DNA of 16,815 bases from Gammaproteobacteria bacterium RIFCSPHIGHO2_12_FULL_37_34. Lineage in GTDB: Bacteria > Pseudomonadota > Gammaproteobacteria > DSM-16500. Of the stretch, positions 14,221 to 16,815 are shown piece after piece. The notes under the pieces are model-generated. The model was not told where the DNA came from. It saw only the letters and a program-made list of their open reading frames with translations, and made no database searches. Position numbers and translations under genes: made by a program. The stretch is from contig MGXW01000109.1 in NCBI GenBank assembly GCA_001801495.1, positions 1 through 16,815 on the forward strand. Direction: 5' to 3'. Each line of letters opens with the position of its first letter. The stretch's first letter is position 1.

Positions 14221-14682
14221 ATGTTTTTTAATCTAATTCAATATAAACTAAAGATGCATGTTATAAAAAAAACACCATCTGATTGGTTTTTTTTGTTGCA
14301 AGCTATTTTTTTTTTTGCTATCGCGAGATTGATTCTTTTTTTTCCTTTTCGATATATTGCTCATTACCTAGGAAAAGCTAATTCAGAAACAAGCTACGCA
14401 TCCCCTCTTCAACTTGATCGGTTACAACACATTAAACGTGCCATATTAAGAGCAAGCCGAATTGTTCCATGGCAAAACAAATGTTTGGTTCAAGCTCTCT
14501 CTGGCGCAATGATGTTAAAACGATATCGTATCTCTTGCACTTTATATTTAGGAATAAACAACAAAGCAGATAGAAAATTATCAGCCCATGCATGGTTAAG
14601 ATCTGGAAATTTTTATGTTACTGGTGAAAAAAACAAAGATAATTACACTATCATAACAAGCTATGCCCAAGAAATGGCGTGA
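14221..14682 (+). CDS. Lasso-peptide biosynthesis B2-like protein (McjB C-terminal transglutaminase-like protease)
   Basis: This 153-residue protein has the size of stand-alone lasso B2 proteins, which cut off the leader of a lasso precursor using a Cys-His-Asp papain/transglutaminase-like site. Cys88 lies in VPWQNKCLVQALSGAMML, the family's hallmark PWxxxCLxQALAAxxML block. RYRISCTLYLGIN follows, and His123 is in SAHAWLRSGN. The closing VTGEK...YTIITSY strand pattern also fits. The N-terminal helix (22-50) is very hydrophobic, as is usual in the family, and could touch the membrane. The gene starts 20 bases after the palindromic element, leaving little room for a promoter. It converges on the Nudix-like gene with a 32-base overlap. 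The likely partner is the PqqD-like B1 protein at 10895. No cyclase (asparagine-synthetase-like C protein) is in the window, so lasso product formation is not shown. Confidence 0.85.
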   Translation: MFFNLIQYKLKMHVIKKTPSDWFFLLQAIFFFAIARLILFFPFRYIAHYLGKANSETSYASPLQLDRLQHIKRAILRASRIVPWQNKCLVQALSGAMMLKRYRISCTLYLGINNKADRKLSAHAWLRSGNFYVTGEKNKDNYTIITSYAQEMA

Positions 14683-15646
14683 GCGGGCCTGGTTGAGCGC
14701 TTTCCTGATGTGTTTTTTGTTGCAAAGAAAATAAACTCACTTTATTTTCTTTTTTATTTTTCAGGAAGAGCTTGGAGAAAGCACAATTAACCGTTCCAGA
14801 ATTAAGCACTTTCGGTGCAATTAAATTGCCTTTGATATCTTTTATTCCCATATTACATTCGGTTGCCAAAAACAAATCAGATGCTTTAAATACATAATAG
14901 CCAGATCGTTCGCTAAAACGCCCTACTCTATCTTTAAATAAAGTTGTCAATTCTTTGTGATTTGGCACCTGATGTAATTGATCCAATACACCATCGATTG
15001 ATTGAGTTGCAAAAATATCTATTGGATCAACCAACAATAAATCTTTAAGTTGATCACGCTCAATTTTCAATTCTCTAATTAATTCATCTCTCGATTTACA
15101 TTGTAAGTCCCAATATTCTGAGAATGTTTCATCTTTCGGTGCATTACGAAAATGAGTAAATAAATAATTACCTAACTTATTCCAAAAACTAGCTGTAGGA
15201 TGCATTGTATCAGCAATATGCTGAAGTTGATCAATCGTTAAGGAATTACAGCGAGCAGTAAATGAGACATAAGCGTATTTGCCTCGTTCATGAGCTAACA
15301 CTGTTAAATGATCTAATATCGTTAGAGGATATTGATTACCATCTTCTAATAGCAATTGAAGACCTGATTCATTTCGTACAAGTTGCATCATACCAAATGT
15401 TTCTTCTGCAACTTCCTCAACAAGTTGTTTTAAAAAAGGTTTATCTTTATGTTTAATCGCCCCACCATTCACAGTGAGCACGTTCCCACTGCGAGGTCCA
15501 GCGATCAAATAATAATCACTATCAACCTGAAACAAAATTTGCAATCCCACCCCATCAGGAATGATATCAAGCTCGTTTTTATGTGCGTTATAATAAGCTT
15601 GTGGGCTAACTTTTTCTACATCTACTTTGATTAATTGTGTTGGCAT
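14651..15646 (-). CDS. Nudix-hydrolase-like protein with long C-terminal extension
   Basis: Starting at the ATG at 15646 (MPTQLIKVDVEK), this is a 331-residue protein. That start has AGAGGTG a few bases upstream; the in-frame ATG at 15694 overlaps the preceding gene and has no ribosome-binding site. Residues 1-150 look like a Nudix fold: strands GVGLQILFQVDSDYYLI and GNVLTVNGGAIKHKD, then LKQLVEEVAEETFGMM. The last resembles the Nudix box GX5EX7REUXEEXGU, but with a Glu in place of the Arg and one residue more before the final Gly. The EExAEE metal-binding acids are present. Substrate is unknown. Residues 190-331 are unassigned, with several Lys-rich patches and a hydrophobic C-terminus (PFLGHSLL). 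The gene lies 32 bases after the phosphoesterase stop, so both are probably one transcript. The 3' end overlaps the B2 gene tail to tail by 32 bases. Confidence 0.6.
   Translation of the reverse strand: MPTQLIKVDVEKVSPQAYYNAHKNELDIIPDGVGLQILFQVDSDYYLIAGPRSGNVLTVNGGAIKHKDKPFLKQLVEEVAEETFGMMQLVRNESGLQLLLEDGNQYPLTILDHLTVLAHERGKYAYVSFTARCNSLTIDQLQHIADTMHPTASFWNKLGNYLFTHFRNAPKDETFSEYWDLQCKSRDELIRELKIERDQLKDLLLVDPIDIFATQSIDGVLDQLHQVPNHKELTTLFKDRVGRFSERSGYYVFKASDLFLATECNMGIKDIKGNLIAPKVLNSGTVNCAFSKLFLKNKKENKVSLFSLQQKTHQESAQPGPLTPFLGHSLL
14724..14752 (+). terminator. Candidate terminator for the B2 gene, inside the Nudix-like gene
   Basis: AAAGAAAATAAA (14724-14735) pairs perfectly with TTTATTTTCTTT (14741-14752) across a 5-base loop, and TT-A-TTTTT follows. 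It lies 41 bases after the B2 stop. The 12-bp stem has only one G-C pair, so its stability is modest. Confidence 0.4.
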
Positions 15647-15678
15647 AAGCCACCTCTCATTCAAAGAGTTATTGTGTT

Positions 15679-16809
15679 TTATCCACGTTTCCATAATTCA
15701 GATACATTATTATCTAACGCATAGGCATACTTATACCCAGCCGACGTATGTTTGGAATAAAGACCTCTTAATCCATAATTCGCTTCTATCATTTTCAAAA
15801 GATTGTAATGATTACAACGTGAGCGAGCATAAGTACCATACATATCATTTTGATATCTTATTTGTTCGCTAATAGCCGGATAACAAATTGGCACTTTTTC
15901 ACCAGAATGATTTGGATAAGCGCCGCTATTAATCATTTTTCCTGCTAACAACATATACATAGATAGATCAAGATTTCCTGTTGTAGAAGGCTCATCAAAG
16001 GTAATGACAACAAGACCTCCTTGAGACATAAATTGCTGCAAAGGCGCGCGCTCCGCATCAGGCAAGGGCTCACCTGTTTTAGCATCGGTTCCCATCATTT
16101 TAGATAAAAATGCATTCGCTCGCGCCATACGCCTAGATAAACTGCCATTATGCCCATCATTCACCTGATTAGGAATATAAAATGAAACATCTGGCATACC
16201 CTTATTAAGATCCTCATTCAAGTGAATGCTATTTACAATGTTTTTACAATATTGATTATCTTCTTGAATATTGACATAACTAATAAATGGCTCATGTTTG
16301 CGTTTATATCCATCATCAGAAGGATAGGTTGCGGCAGTAAAGCAGCCGCTTGTGTTATAGGATGGTGATTGCGAATGAAGAGCAGCACTTGTTGGATCAG
16401 GAAGATCTTCTGCATATACTTTCCAAGATATGCCGGCATCGATCAATTCTTTAGCCAAATTATCTACTTTAAGATCATGAATTTCGTTGTTAATTATGCC
16501 CTGAGTAGAGCCCGATGTCATCGCAATATAATTAGGTTGTGAAGGTCGTGTGGGTAGGATGCCACCATTATGATTATTATAGTAACGGCTAAAAAATGCA
16601 TACCCATTATTTAATGAATCTCGAAGATTTCCATTTTTTGCAATCTGAAGATTACCTTTATCATCCAAATGATAGGCTGTGTAAGTAATAAGCTTTTTAA
16701 ACGTAGGTTCGTTTTTAATTTCAGAATAACTCATATTCTCGAATAGAATAACCATAATTTTATCGAAATGTTTAGCTTGCGGCCGGTTTAATTGTTTTGC
16801 ATGCAACAT
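15679..16809 (-). CDS. AcpA/phospholipase-C-like phosphoesterase, 5' end cut by window
   Basis: At least 376 residues of a PF04185-type phosphoesterase, the family of acid phosphatase AcpA and bacterial phospholipases C. FDKIMVILFENMSYSEI (15-31) carries the metal-binding Glu24-Asn25. PTRPSQPNYIAMTSGSTQGI (87-106) is the family's active-site region. LIDAGISWKVYAEDLP (122-137), VVITFDEPST and SRCNHYNLLKMIEANYGL complete the pattern. The reading frame is open to the window end, and the ATG at 16809 is only the first one visible. A signal peptide upstream would be usual for a periplasmic or secreted enzyme and cannot be judged here. It is followed after 32 bases by the Nudix-like gene on the same strand. 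Whether it cleaves phospholipids or small phosphomonoesters cannot be told from the sequence. Confidence 0.85.
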   Translation of the reverse strand: MLHAKQLNRPQAKHFDKIMVILFENMSYSEIKNEPTFKKLITYTAYHLDDKGNLQIAKNGNLRDSLNNGYAFFSRYYNNHNGGILPTRPSQPNYIAMTSGSTQGIINNEIHDLKVDNLAKELIDAGISWKVYAEDLPDPTSAALHSQSPSYNTSGCFTAATYPSDDGYKRKHEPFISYVNIQEDNQYCKNIVNSIHLNEDLNKGMPDVSFYIPNQVNDGHNGSLSRRMARANAFLSKMMGTDAKTGEPLPDAERAPLQQFMSQGGLVVITFDEPSTTGNLDLSMYMLLAGKMINSGAYPNHSGEKVPICYPAISEQIRYQNDMYGTYARSRCNHYNLLKMIEANYGLRGLYSKHTSAGYKYAYALDNNVSELWKRG

Positions 16810-16815
16810 AATAGG

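Noticed and set aside
15647..15694. ATG at 15694 as start of the Nudix-like gene
   Set aside because: It overlaps the phosphoesterase gene and lacks a ribosome-binding site, whereas the ATG at 15646 has AGAGGTG upstream.

Overview
The window looks like an AT-rich chromosome segment from a gammaproteobacterium of the order Legionellales, most likely Legionella or a close intracellular relative. The argument is gene content: a SidE-type phosphodiesterase protein of 1247 residues and a U-box protein that ends in a ubiquitin-like domain. Both are typical of bacteria that inject Dot/Icm type IV effectors into protist or animal cells. The secretion system itself is not in the window, so effector status is inference.

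Region 1 (53-5836, minus strand) is a housekeeping fatty-acid beta-oxidation operon transcribed right to left: a FadE-type acyl-CoA dehydrogenase, a FadI-like thiolase and a FadB/FadJ-type two-function enzyme. The genes are 10 and 2 bases apart. Together they take acyl-CoA through all four steps of the cycle.

Region 2 (5837-13013) is accessory. A divergent 161-base spacer carries a good promoter and an 11-base direct repeat in front of the SidE-like gene (5998-9741). That gene converges on a nucleotidyltransferase (9655-10866, minus), overlapping it by 87 bases. The nucleotidyltransferase is divergent from a PqqD-like/RRE protein (10895-11185). Next comes a transcription unit of the U-box plus ubiquitin-like protein (11313-12188) and a 2-oxoglutarate/Fe(II) oxygenase (12198-13013).

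Region 3 (13028-14682) holds a two-helix membrane protein with a cysteine-rich loop (minus), a 356-base non-coding stretch with a GC-rich microrepeat and a 164-base palindromic element, and a McjB-like lasso-peptide B2 protein (14221-14682). The B2 protein, the PqqD-like protein and the nucleotidyltransferase are the kinds of gene seen together in lasso-peptide clusters. No asparagine-synthetase-like cyclase or recognisable precursor is present.

Region 4 (14651-16815, minus) has an AcpA-like phosphoesterase, cut by the window end, followed by a Nudix-like protein with a long C-terminal part.

The most interesting element is the ubiquitin-related pair. The SidE-like protein keeps the phosphodiesterase domain but lacks the N-terminal deubiquitinase. 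The U-box protein carries its own ubiquitin mimic, which keeps the equivalents of Arg42, Ile44, Lys48, His68 and Val70 but ends in Gly-Asn instead of Gly-Gly.
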